A stretch of DNA of 6,378 bases from a bacterium (GTDB lineage Bacteria; Pseudomonadota; Alphaproteobacteria; Rs-D84; CACZYB01), in assembly GCA_024692925.1 (NCBI GenBank), contig JAILLX010000036.1, positions 1 to 6,378 of the forward strand, written 5' to 3'. This document shows positions 1 through 5,840 of this stretch, piece after piece. The notes beneath the pieces are model-generated. The model worked only from the letters and a program-made list of their open reading frames with translations, had not been told where the DNA came from and ran no database searches. Both the position numbers and the translations under genes were made by a program. The first letter of the stretch is position 1. Each line of letters starts with the position of its first letter.

Positions 1-182
1 ACATCATCAGGAAGAGAAACAAAATCCTTATTTAATGCTTCAATACCAGCTCTTATAACATGAAGTTGATGAAAAATATTCAAATATCTCTTTCCTATAA
101 CAAGAGCTCTTTCATGTGCCTGATATTCTGCAAAATTTAAATCTTTTTTATCTACCATCCTTAACTTAGGAATTTTAAGCAA
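1..182 (-). CDS. Unrecognised protein, N-terminal part only
   Basis: This is the beginning of a minus-strand gene that leaves the window at base 1, so only about 60 residues are visible. I do not recognise the family. The visible part is hydrophilic and probably helical, with a stretch reading AEYQAHERALVIGKRYLNI, then a FHQLHVIRAGIEALNKDF segment and SLPDD at the edge. It has no signal peptide or membrane segment. Two starts are possible. The TTG at 182 is preceded by a strong AGGGG/TAGGA purine block at 191-200 with suitable spacing. The ATG at 158 is in the same frame but has only AAGG directly touching it. I prefer TTG. The gene follows the regulator stop by 31 bases, so the two are probably one transcript and may be functionally linked. 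Confidence 0.65.
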   Translation of the reverse strand, partial: MLKIPKLRMVDKKDLNFAEYQAHERALVIGKRYLNIFHQLHVIRAGIEALNKDFVSLPDD

Positions 183-190
183 AATAAAAT

Positions 191-200
191 TCCTACCCCT
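191..200 (-). promoter_or_regulatory. Ribosome binding site favouring a TTG start
   Basis: On the minus strand this reads AGGGGTAGGA. It ends 8 bases before the TTG at 182-180. The downstream in-frame ATG at 158 has no comparable site at proper spacing, so this block decides the start of the partial gene. Confidence 0.5.
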
Positions 201-213
201 CAGTTAATAGTTT

Positions 214-1212
214 TTAGTTCATAGAAATTAATATAACTCGTTGAAGTGAAGAAACATCTGATGGTGTTAATTCAATTTTTTCATCTGGATTATACATAAT
301 TCCATAGAACTTTCCGTCGATATCCTCTTTTACACTTATCAAACGAATCTCCATTTTATCTTCCATATCAGAAAGAACTTGAACTGCAATATCCCCACTT
401 CTTACTGCTTGATTAGAATCTATAAACAAAATTGAACGTGTTGGAATTATATTACCAAGTCTTCTTGATGAAAGTTCAAGAGCATAAATGCTTTCAACTT
501 TTTTATCCGACATAGGATATACTATATAATCCTTGTCGTTTTTATCAACAATCATATTTCCATTTTCCAAAGTTTTTGCATATACAAGAACCTTGTTAAA
601 TTTAATGACACCAGATGGAGTGTAAACATTTTCTGTTGTTTTCAAGATGTCGCTCATTTTTGAAATAGAGTCGATAGGGTTTGTATTTGCATTTATGAAT
701 CTGTCAAGGCTACCATCTTTTTTAAGTTCATAAATCTTTGTTAAAACTTCTTTTGTTGTCATACCAAGGGCACGAGCAATGCTGAAAAGTTCTTGTTCAT
801 AAACTTCACGTTGACCAATTTCAATTCTGTGGTAAACAGAAAGTGTGAGTCCAGCAGCTTCGGCAACTTCTATCAATGTCATATCTTTGTTTGTACGAAG
901 GAATCTTAGACCTGCACCAAAAATTTTAAGACCATTGTTTTGGTTAAGTTGAACACGGCGTTCAATTTCTTTTTTCCATGCATTAAGGATGATTTCGTCA
1001 TCTTCTTCTTCTGAAATAAAAATATCAGTCATAGAACAACCAAGGAAATTTGCAACAATCATCATTTGTTCTTGATCGATTTTTCTATAACCTTTTTCAA
1101 TTTTTGAAATAGCAGAAAGACTTACACCAAGTTTGTCAGCCAAATCCTGCATAGACTTGCCAGCCATTCTTCTTAAAACTCTTATCTTATTAGGGAAAAT
1201 AATTTCTTCCAT
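214..1212 (-). CDS. Two-HTH (XRE/Cro-CI type) regulator with S24-like C-terminal domain
   Basis: This is a 332-residue cytoplasmic DNA-binding regulator. Residues about 7-66 form an XRE helix-turn-helix (RRMAGKSMQDLADKLGVSLSA then ISKIEKGYRKID). After an acidic stretch (residues 68-73, EEEDDE), a second helix-turn-helix lies at about 98-160 (MTLIEVAEAAGLTLSVYHRI, EIGQREV). Residues about 215-330 look like the LexA/CI S24 fold: an ALELSSRRLGNIIPTRS stretch, a VRSGDIAVQ strand, then EIRLISVKED and YNPDEKIEL. A serine (248 or 249) sits near the place of the catalytic Ser. The position where S24 peptidases have the catalytic Lys appears to be Arg290, so self-cleavage is doubtful and the domain may only dimerise or sense a ligand. 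These alignments were made by eye. The start is supported by AAGGAG 8 bases upstream. Phased repeats at 1263-1326 may be its own operator. Its target genes cannot be read from this window. Confidence 0.88.
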   Translation of the reverse strand: MEEIIFPNKIRVLRRMAGKSMQDLADKLGVSLSAISKIEKGYRKIDQEQMMIVANFLGCSMTDIFISEEEDDEIILNAWKKEIERRVQLNQNNGLKIFGAGLRFLRTNKDMTLIEVAEAAGLTLSVYHRIEIGQREVYEQELFSIARALGMTTKEVLTKIYELKKDGSLDRFINANTNPIDSISKMSDILKTTENVYTPSGVIKFNKVLVYAKTLENGNMIVDKNDKDYIVYPMSDKKVESIYALELSSRRLGNIIPTRSILFIDSNQAVRSGDIAVQVLSDMEDKMEIRLISVKEDIDGKFYGIMYNPDEKIELTPSDVSSLQRVILISMN

Positions 1213-1262
1213 TTTTTGTTCTCCTTATACAAATTTAAACTTTCTAGACATAACTATATAAA

Positions 1263-1326
1263 TATTTTTTCGAAAATTCCACTATTTTTTTCAATTTTTC
1301 ACAATATTTTTTCAAAATTTGAAAAA
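1263..1326. promoter_or_regulatory. Three phased AT-rich repeats, candidate operator of the regulator
   Basis: Three near-copies of TATTTTTTC followed by an A/T-rich half begin at 1263, 1283 and 1305. The C that ends each T-run falls at 1271, 1292 and 1313, exactly 21 bases apart, about two helical turns. The third copy is extended into a 19-base palindrome at 1308-1326 (TTTTTCAAA, central A, TTTGAAAAA). The block lies 50-115 bases upstream of the two-HTH regulator. A possible minus-strand -10 (TATAGT) is at 1258-1253, with no convincing -35. Autoregulation is an inference; T-rich runs can also arise simply from the low GC content. Confidence 0.4.
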
Positions 1327-1462
1327 TCAATAGGTTATACTTGTAATATTAAAGTTGTTTTTTTGTAAAAGAGAAAATTTTTTTCATTATTACTGAAACA
1401 ACAGTGAATTTTTTAACAAAGTAGATGTTTAGAAAAAATATCAGAGAAAAACAAAGATTTAC

Positions 1463-1491
1463 TTGACATTTATACGAAATGCATTTATCAT
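1463..1491 (+). promoter_or_regulatory. Sigma-70 type promoter of rpmJ
   Basis: A perfect -35 TTGACA at 1463-1468 is followed, after a 17-base spacer, by TATCAT at 1486-1491 (five of six consensus bases). Transcription should begin near 1498, giving a leader of about 25 bases before rpmJ. This is the best promoter in the window, as expected for a ribosomal protein gene. Confidence 0.85.
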
Positions 1492-1522
1492 ACTCCACAT
1501 AATTTAGAAATGTGAGGTTAAA

Positions 1523-1645
1523 ATGAAAACTAAAAGTTCTTTGAAATCAGCTAAAAAACGTGGAAATGTTCAGTTGATTCGTCGTGGTAAAAGAGTTTTT
1601 GCAATTGATAAAAAGAATCCTAGATTTAATGCAAGACAAGGTTAA
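1523..1645 (+). CDS. rpmJ: 50S ribosomal protein bL36
   Basis: A 40-residue, very basic protein that starts MKTKSSLKSAKKRG and ends NPRFNARQG. The MK..SSLKS start, the central IRR.GK/RV strand and the RF.ARQG tail match the short bL36 form found in Alphaproteobacteria. The zinc-binding cysteines of the classical bL36 are absent; there is no Cys or His in the protein, so this is the zinc-free (C-minus) type. bL36 is a small protein of the large ribosomal subunit. The start is supported by GAGG at 1514-1517, 5 bases upstream. The gene is monocistronic, with its own promoter (1463-1491) and a terminator at 1666-1693. Confidence 0.96.
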   Translation: MKTKSSLKSAKKRGNVQLIRRGKRVFAIDKKNPRFNARQG

Positions 1646-1665
1646 TCTTTTGCATATAAAAATTT

Positions 1666-1693
1666 AAAGGTGGGTCTTATCCCACCTTTTTTT
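1666..1693. terminator. Bidirectional terminator between rpmJ and the convergent secreted-protein operon
   Basis: A perfect 9-bp stem, AAAGGTGGG (1666-1674) with CCCACCTTT (1681-1689), closes a six-base loop. T-runs flank it on both strands: the plus side continues TTTTA and the minus side reads TTTAAATTTTTAT. It lies 20 bases after the rpmJ stop and 10 bases after the stop of the convergent gene ending at 1704, so it can serve both. Confidence 0.9.
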
Positions 1694-1703
1694 ATTTCAT
1701 CAA

Positions 1704-2696
1704 CTATTTGCTTTCTGTTTTGCTAGTATCTTTTGTTTCGGTACTCTTACCTTCAGTATCCTTACTTTCAGAAGTTTCCGATTTATCTGATTTTTTCAAA
1801 GAAGTATTAGCACGGTTGCGAAGTATTTCAACAAGTTTAGCCTTCAAGTCCATAACTTTAGCTTTATTGTTTGCAGTCCTTTTTACCAAAGCTGTATTAT
1901 ATTCATCGCAACTACTTATAATTTTATCCTGCATTTCTTCATTCGAAGCAATACCACAAGAATTTACTATTTTCTTTGTTGCTTTTTTACAAGTTTCAAT
2001 ATTTTCCTTTACAACATCCATAGTAATTGTTGCACTATCTATTGAAATTTTTTGAATAGCAGAAATTTCATTTGATGTTAACGAAGAGTCGGAATCCAAA
2101 ACTTCCTCTGTTAAAAAATCCAAAATTTTTCCATCGGATAGGGTACCATCTTCTGCACCGCTTATCAAAGTTTCATAGTATTTTGAAGCACCCTTTAAAT
2201 TTCCATTTTGTGGGTTTTTGATGACAACACTTGCATCACCTTCCTTTATGCTTTCCTCATTTGTTGCATAATTTTGATATAGGTAATAGTTGTATACGCT
2301 TTCAGCTTTGCTTTTATCCTTATAATTATATATACAATAGAATTTGTTCGAAAGTTCGGATAAAACCTCTGGTTCATTCAAAAATTTACATTCCCCAGAT
2401 AACAACGTTTCCAAATTATCCACCATACATTGTTCCGTAGCAGAAAGTTCAGATTCTTCGGAATCAGATTCTTTTTTTTCATCTTTACTTTTTTTCTTTG
2501 ATGAAGATTTTTTCTTTTTCGAACTACTTTTTACTGTTTTTTTCGAAGAAACAATTGCCTTAGCTTTTGATGAAACAAGTCCAGAAGCAGCACTTGCTGA
2601 ACGTTTTTTGCTTTTCTTAATCTTTTTTGCAAAGACTGAATCCGTAATTGTAAAAAGTAAAACTAAACTTAAAATAATCTTCAAAAATTTTTTCAT
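1704..2696 (-). CDS. Exported basic Ser/Lys-rich protein, second gene of operon, unknown function
   Basis: I recognise no family. The 330-residue product has a clear Sec signal peptide (MKKFLKIILSLVLLFTITDSVFA, cleavage expected after residue 23). Next comes a highly basic, low-complexity stretch rich in Lys and Ser (residues 24-75) that turns acidic (76-84, ESDSEESE). A folded, mostly helical body occupies about 86-295, with six cysteines (90, 103, 121, 236, 247, 263) that could form disulfides in the periplasm. The tail (about 300-330) is Ser/Thr/Lys/Glu-rich and probably disordered. A GTG at 2705 would add three residues, but the AGGTGA site fits the ATG at 2696 better. The gene directly follows the 463-residue gene and shares its layout of signal peptide, basic linker and Cys-containing domain, so the two may act together in the envelope. 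Confidence 0.85.
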   Translation of the reverse strand: MKKFLKIILSLVLLFTITDSVFAKKIKKSKKRSASAASGLVSSKAKAIVSSKKTVKSSSKKKKSSSKKKSKDEKKESDSEESELSATEQCMVDNLETLLSGECKFLNEPEVLSELSNKFYCIYNYKDKSKAESVYNYYLYQNYATNEESIKEGDASVVIKNPQNGNLKGASKYYETLISGAEDGTLSDGKILDFLTEEVLDSDSSLTSNEISAIQKISIDSATITMDVVKENIETCKKATKKIVNSCGIASNEEMQDKIISSCDEYNTALVKRTANNKAKVMDLKAKLVEILRNRANTSLKKSDKSETSESKDTEGKSTETKDTSKTESK

Positions 2697-2701
2697 ATTT
2701 A

Positions 2702-2707
2702 TCACCT
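2702..2707 (-). promoter_or_regulatory. Ribosome binding site overlapping the upstream stop codon
   Basis: The minus strand reads TTTTAGGTGATAAATATG. The AGGTGA at 2707-2702 overlaps the TAG stop (2708-2706) of the 463-residue gene and lies 5 bases before the ATG at 2696. This argues for that ATG rather than the GTG at 2705 and suggests translational coupling of the two genes. Confidence 0.6.
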
Positions 2708-4097
2708 AAAATGCATTTTTAAGTTCTTCATCTAACGGATATCCATCAGTACCCCAACCCGCAGGGACAGGAAGTGTATATCTATCCAAATCACCATTAG
2801 ATTTACATCCAGGTTGAGCATCTGATGATATCAAACTTAAACCTAATGAGAAAATCGCACCAATAGTTCTTCCAACGTTTTTACCACCATCTGATTCAAC
2901 ATTGGTTCCAATTTTTCTTTCTTCATTATTTGCTCCAACTAAATAACAAGCCTCATGACAACCAGTTGCCAAATCTTTGAAATCGCCACGTTTATCATCA
3001 CATGTGACCTTATATCCCGGAGTAAAGAATTTTGTCTGAGCATCACCACAATTCTTTGTAAATACACCACATTTATCAAGGACATATCTAACTTCGAATA
3101 AACATTTTCCTTCTTTGAATTGTCCCAATGCAGAACGGCAAGATTGTGCAATTTTTTCCTTTTCAATTGCTTTGTTTATAGCCTTTTTCAAATCAGTAAT
3201 TACAACAGATTTATTTTCTTCACACTTACCATAATTCACAGATTCACATTTTTTAAGGTTCACAGCAAGTTTAGATTTTTCCAAACAGAACCTAAAATCT
3301 TCGCCACATTGTGTTTTCATACAAGTTTCATATTCTACATAGCAAGAAGATGTATCAAGTTGATTTAATTTTTTATATTTTTGTTCATCATACATTTCTT
3401 GATTTTTCTTTGCTTGTACAAGTAGGTTTTGTGCATTATCAGCCTTTTCTTTCAATATAGAAGTATATGCCGAACAATCAGTTTCAATCATAGTTTGATA
3501 TTCTTGTTCCTGTTTTGATGCAACACTTGCATCCGTAGAAAGGTAAGATTTACATTCATCATACGATTTTTTATAAAGTTGGTATCCTTCGGCAACCATA
3601 GTTTTAACATCAACTTTTTTCCCAGCCATAGTTTTAGCCTTTCTTTCAATAGAATTGATGTTATTGTAAACATTACCTATACTATCATTAACCGCAGAAG
3701 TATTAGAAACGTTCATCAATGTTTCAAGATGTTTATTTTGAGCATCAGCCTCATTTTGGATTTTTTCAATATCTCTTAATACCTTTTCAATACGGGAAAG
3801 TGTTGATGAACAACGGCATCTTCCTTTTTCATCACCCTCTATAACAGGTTTACAAAAATTATCCATACAGCTATTGAAATCAGAAACAGTTTTACCGTCC
3901 GCCTTTGCAGTAGAACTTTTTCCAACAGAAGTTGAAGCTGATCTTTTTGTCCTTACTACTGAATTACCCGCACGACGGCTTGAACTACTACGTTTTGAAG
4001 ATTTAGTTGAATTTGTCCCCTTTGCTCTTTTTGTTTCGGAAAAAGCACTTCCGCCAATAATCGTAAAGGTTAAAAGAATTATAAAAAATTTTTTCAT
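2706..4097 (-). CDS. Exported cysteine-rich protein with basic linker, first gene of operon, unknown function
   Basis: I recognise no family. The 463-residue product opens with a Sec signal peptide (MKKFFIILLTFTIIGGSAFS, cleavage expected near residue 20). A Ser/Lys/Arg-rich linker covers about 21-68, carrying runs such as SSKRSSSSRR. A first cysteine cluster at 77-96 (C-x4-C, then CRC) precedes a long, probably coiled-coil region (about 100-245). A second cysteine-dense part follows (about 250-384), with C..YETCM.TQC, RFC, KCESVNYGKC and later pairs. One more Cys lies at 431. In total 20 cysteines follow the signal peptide, an even number that fits disulfides in the periplasm or outside the cell. 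A short glycine-containing hydrophobic segment (about 407-424) is too weak to call a membrane anchor. AGAGGA lies 7 bases before the start. The promoter is at 4122-4150. Confidence 0.87.
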   Translation of the reverse strand: MKKFFIILLTFTIIGGSAFSETKRAKGTNSTKSSKRSSSSRRAGNSVVRTKRSASTSVGKSSTAKADGKTVSDFNSCMDNFCKPVIEGDEKGRCRCSSTLSRIEKVLRDIEKIQNEADAQNKHLETLMNVSNTSAVNDSIGNVYNNINSIERKAKTMAGKKVDVKTMVAEGYQLYKKSYDECKSYLSTDASVASKQEQEYQTMIETDCSAYTSILKEKADNAQNLLVQAKKNQEMYDEQKYKKLNQLDTSSCYVEYETCMKTQCGEDFRFCLEKSKLAVNLKKCESVNYGKCEENKSVVITDLKKAINKAIEKEKIAQSCRSALGQFKEGKCLFEVRYVLDKCGVFTKNCGDAQTKFFTPGYKVTCDDKRGDFKDLATGCHEACYLVGANNEERKIGTNVESDGGKNVGRTIGAIFSLGLSLISSDAQPGCKSNGDLDRYTLPVPAGWGTDGYPLDEELKNAF

Positions 4098-4121
4098 ATT
4101 ACTTTCCTCTCATAATTCAAT

Positions 4122-4150
4122 AGTATAACACAATATAAACAAAAAATCAA
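4122..4150 (-). promoter_or_regulatory. Promoter of the two-gene secreted-protein operon
   Basis: On the minus strand a -35 TTGATT (4150-4145) is followed, after exactly 17 bases, by a -10 TATACT (4127-4122; five of six consensus bases). The start of transcription would be near 4115, giving a leader of about 18 bases that carries the ribosome binding site. Confidence 0.65.
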
Positions 4151-4162
4151 AAAATATTTATA

Positions 4163-4191
4163 TTGAAATAAGTCTAAATTTGCACTATATA
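4163..4191 (+). promoter_or_regulatory. Candidate promoter of hpf-rbr
   Basis: TTGAAA at 4163-4168 (five of six bases of the -35 consensus) and TATATA at 4186-4191 are 17 bases apart. The -10 lies inside an AT run (4186-4199), so its exact register is uncertain. The -35 sits only 12 bases from the -35 of the leftward promoter, so the two face away from each other and a regulator bound between them could affect both. Confidence 0.5.
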
Positions 4192-4216
4192 TAAATTATG
4201 GTTTAACAAAGGAAAT

Positions 4217-4222
4217 GGAGGT
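4217..4222 (+). promoter_or_regulatory. Ribosome binding site deciding the hpf start
   Basis: GGAGGT lies 4 bases before the ATG at 4227. The in-frame ATG at 4215 overlaps the edge of this site and has only AAAGGA two bases in front of it, so 4227 is the better start. It also gives the N-terminus expected for the family. Confidence 0.7.
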
Positions 4223-4226
4223 CACC

Positions 4227-4523
4227 ATGGTAGTACAAGTTATTGGTCAAAGCTTTGATGTTGGGGAAGCCCTTACTGAAAAGGTAAAATCAACTATTGA
4301 AAAGAAAATTTCCAAATATAATCAAGAGTTAATCGGTGCAAATGTTGTGTTTACACAGGCTCCTCATAAAAAGGTGAATGCATCTGTAAAACTTCAACTT
4401 AAGGGTTTGGATTTATTTGCAAAATCGGATGATGATGACGCATATCTTGCTTTTGGCTCTGCTATGGCGGATGTTGAAACCCAACTCCTTAAAAATATGG
4501 AAAAGATAAAATCTCATAAATAA
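4227..4523 (+). CDS. hpf: Ribosome hibernation promoting factor, short form (HPF/YfiA family)
   Basis: A 98-residue protein that binds the 30S subunit where mRNA and tRNA sit and holds ribosomes inactive in stationary phase or stress. The N-terminus (VVQVIGQSFDVGEALTEKVKSTIEKKISKY) matches the family's first strand and helix. Strands follow around residues 37-65 (GANVVFT, NASVKLQLKGLDLFAKSDDDD). The last helix (71-97) carries DAYLAFGSAMADVETQL and a basic tail. The length is close to that of the E. coli short form. The C-terminal dimerisation domain of long HPF, common in Alphaproteobacteria, is absent with no sign of truncation: the stop is clean and rbr starts 12 bases later. Shared transcription with rubrerythrin suggests expression under starvation or oxidative stress. 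Confidence 0.93.
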   Translation: MVVQVIGQSFDVGEALTEKVKSTIEKKISKYNQELIGANVVFTQAPHKKVNASVKLQLKGLDLFAKSDDDDAYLAFGSAMADVETQLLKNMEKIKSHK

Positions 4524-4535
4524 GAAAGGTCTAAT

Positions 4536-5114
4536 ATGAAAAGTTTAAAAGGTACACAAACAGAAAAAAATTTACTTATTGCTTTTGCTGGTGAATCACA
4601 GGCAAGGAACAAATATACTTTCTTTGCTTCCCGTGCGAAAAAGGATGGGTATGTTCAAATTTCAAAAGTTTTTGAAGAAACTGCAAATCAGGAAAAGGAA
4701 CACGCAGAAAGATTATTCAAATTTTTGGAAGGTGGACTTGTTCACCTTGAATGGGATTTTCCCGCTGGTGTGATTGGCGATACTGCGGAAAATTTGGTTG
4801 CTGCTGCAAATGGTGAAAAGGAAGAATATACTGAAATGTACCCTGAATTTGCACGTATTGCGCGTGAGGAAGGTTTCGAAGAAATTGCAAAAACAATGGG
4901 TGCAATTGCTGTTGCTGAAAAACATCACGAAGAAAGATTTTTAACTCTTCTTCATGAATTAGAGCAAGATGCAACATTTAAAAAATCGGAACGTATCATT
5001 TGGGAATGTTTAAATTGTGGATACCTTCACATTGGAACTGAACCACCTGAAAAATGTCCTGCATGCGATCACGCAAAATCGTATTTTGCAAGAAAGCGTG
5101 AATGTTGGAAATAA
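4536..5114 (+). CDS. rbr: Rubrerythrin
   Basis: A 192-residue cytoplasmic non-haem iron protein that reduces hydrogen peroxide to water, taking electrons through its rubredoxin-like centre; typical of anaerobes and microaerophiles. The ferritin-like four-helix domain (about 1-145) has the expected di-iron ligands: Glu20 (AFAGES), Glu53 and His56 (NQEKEH), Glu94 and Glu97 (GEKEE), Glu128 and His131 (AEKHH). The C-terminal rubredoxin-like domain has the four iron cysteines 158, 161, 174 and 177 (ECLNCGY and KCPACDH). Length and domain order are those of classical rubrerythrin, and no key residue is missing. AAAGGT lies 5 bases before the start. It is the second gene of the hpf transcript. Rubredoxin or other redox partners are not in the window. 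Confidence 0.97.
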   Translation: MKSLKGTQTEKNLLIAFAGESQARNKYTFFASRAKKDGYVQISKVFEETANQEKEHAERLFKFLEGGLVHLEWDFPAGVIGDTAENLVAAANGEKEEYTEMYPEFARIAREEGFEEIAKTMGAIAVAEKHHEERFLTLLHELEQDATFKKSERIIWECLNCGYLHIGTEPPEKCPACDHAKSYFARKRECWK

Positions 5115-5117
5115 AAA

Positions 5118-5140
5118 AATCCCCCTTTGAAAGGGGGATT
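5118..5140. terminator. Terminator shared by rbr and the convergent cysteine-repeat gene
   Basis: The 8-bp stem AATCCCCC (5118-5125) and GGGGGATT (5133-5140) closes a TTTGAAA loop whose ends can also pair. On the minus strand it begins 2 bases after the stop of the 5143-5787 gene and is followed by seven T's (5119-5113), a strong terminator. In the plus direction it begins 3 bases after the rbr stop, but only AATTATT follows it, so termination there is probably weaker. Confidence 0.88.
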
Positions 5141-5142
5141 AA

Positions 5143-5787
5143 TTATTGGCATGTATATGTTCTTATAATCTTCGAACTCACAAAATCTCCAAAATATTGT
5201 TCGTTTCCATTTGTATCTATAGCACGACGAAGTATTTCTCCGCTCATATCTGGATGACAGAAGTCTGTACAATGATCACCACCAATTACAGCAAATCCAA
5301 ATGTATAAGAACTACCATAATTCAACGTTTTCTTTTCACTAGTATAAAATGAGCTTTGGCCGCTATAAGAATCATAATATAAAGTACATGTTTTTATTAC
5401 ACACGAATTACCACTTTTCTTATATCCAGTATTACAGATACAATCATCGATTGATTTTGCCCCTGCCGATGAAGTAGAATTCGCTGGACACTTTGTACAA
5501 CTTGTTGAACCTGCTTTGGAATAGGTTCCAGCTGGACAAGTACTACAGCTACTTGCCCCAGTTGTTGAAGAATACTGTCCGGCTGGACATGCCTTACAAC
5601 TTGACGCTCCAACAAGGTTTTGATACTGACCTTTTGAGCAAGGTGTGCAGGATTTTAAAGTTCCACCTGCGGAGTAAGTTCCTGCTGGACAACTTTTACA
5701 CATATAAATAGATTGTTGTCCTTGTGCGTTGGTTGGTATTCCTGCGAGTATGAACGCAGAAGTCGAAATTAAATGCTTTAGTTTCAT
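5143..5787 (-). CDS. Small secreted protein with tandem CPAG-type cysteine repeats
   Basis: A 214-residue exported protein of unknown function. A signal peptide (residues 1-21, cleavage expected after PTNA) is followed by tandem repeats at 30-129 of the form C-x2-C-P-A-G-x-Y-S with a small, Ser/Gly/Thr-rich remainder. They begin at Cys 30, 47, 64, 81, 97 and 116. They resemble the cysteine repeats of ephrin-receptor/TNF-receptor-like extracellular modules and probably form a chain of disulfide knots. The last repeats are degenerate (CPANSTSSAGAKSIDD, then CICNTGYKKSGNSC). A separate C-terminal domain (about 134-214) has cysteines at 134, 173, 177 and 213 and ends CQ at the stop. AAGGAGG lies 7 bases before the start. 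I see no convincing promoter in the short stretch upstream, which leads straight into repeats. Confidence 0.88.
   Translation of the reverse strand: MKLKHLISTSAFILAGIPTNAQGQQSIYMCKSCPAGTYSAGGTLKSCTPCSKGQYQNLVGASSCKACPAGQYSSTTGASSCSTCPAGTYSKAGSTSCTKCPANSTSSAGAKSIDDCICNTGYKKSGNSCVIKTCTLYYDSYSGQSSFYTSEKKTLNYGSSYTFGFAVIGGDHCTDFCHPDMSGEILRRAIDTNGNEQYFGDFVSSKIIRTYTCQ
5398..5700 (-). repeat. Tandem coding repeats of about 51 bp (cysteine modules)
   Basis: Six units code for the cysteine modules of the secreted protein at residues 30-130. Spacings between their first cysteines are 17, 17, 17, 16 and 19 residues. The units share TGTCC(A/T)GC.GG-type codons, but identity is clearer in the protein than in the DNA, so the array is not a recent expansion. 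Confidence 0.75.
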
Positions 5788-5822
5788 GTTTTTTCCTCCT
5801 TAAATTAAACATTCTTTTTCTT

Positions 5823-5840
5823 GAGGGGTCGCAACTCCTC
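5823..5840 (+). repeat. Short hairpin at the edge of the repeat array
   Basis: GAGGGGT (5823-5829) can pair with ACTCCTC (5834-5840) around a CGCA loop, with one G-U pair in plus-strand RNA. The same stem has a mismatch on the minus strand. It overlaps the first array unit, and its role is unknown. Confidence 0.35.

Noticed and set aside
1381..1462. Possible small RNA or hairpin (ACTG/CAGT pair) upstream of the rpmJ promoter
   Set aside because: The stem is only 4 bp, no promoter or terminator frames it, and the surrounding sequence is simple AT-rich DNA.
2703..2705. GTG as start of the second operon gene
   Set aside because: It overlaps the ribosome binding site itself and would add only three residues before MKKF, where the signal peptide naturally begins.
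1708..2709. Plus-strand open frames opposite the exported Ser/Lys-rich protein
   Set aside because: They are rich in Phe, Ser and Leu because they are the complement of Lys- and Ser-rich coding sequence, and have no ribosome binding sites. The minus-strand gene has a signal peptide and an operon context.
4215..4217. Upstream ATG as start of hpf
   Set aside because: Its ribosome binding site would be too close, and the family N-terminus begins at the ATG at 4227, which has GGAGGT in front of it.
4713..4977. Minus-strand open frames inside rbr
   Set aside because: They lie within a full-length rubrerythrin whose metal-binding residues are all present, and they have no recognisable content.
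5788..5822. Promoter of the cysteine-repeat gene at TTTAAT (5808-5803)
   Set aside because: A -10 there would put the transcription start inside the ribosome binding site, and the only -35-like match is 19 bases away.
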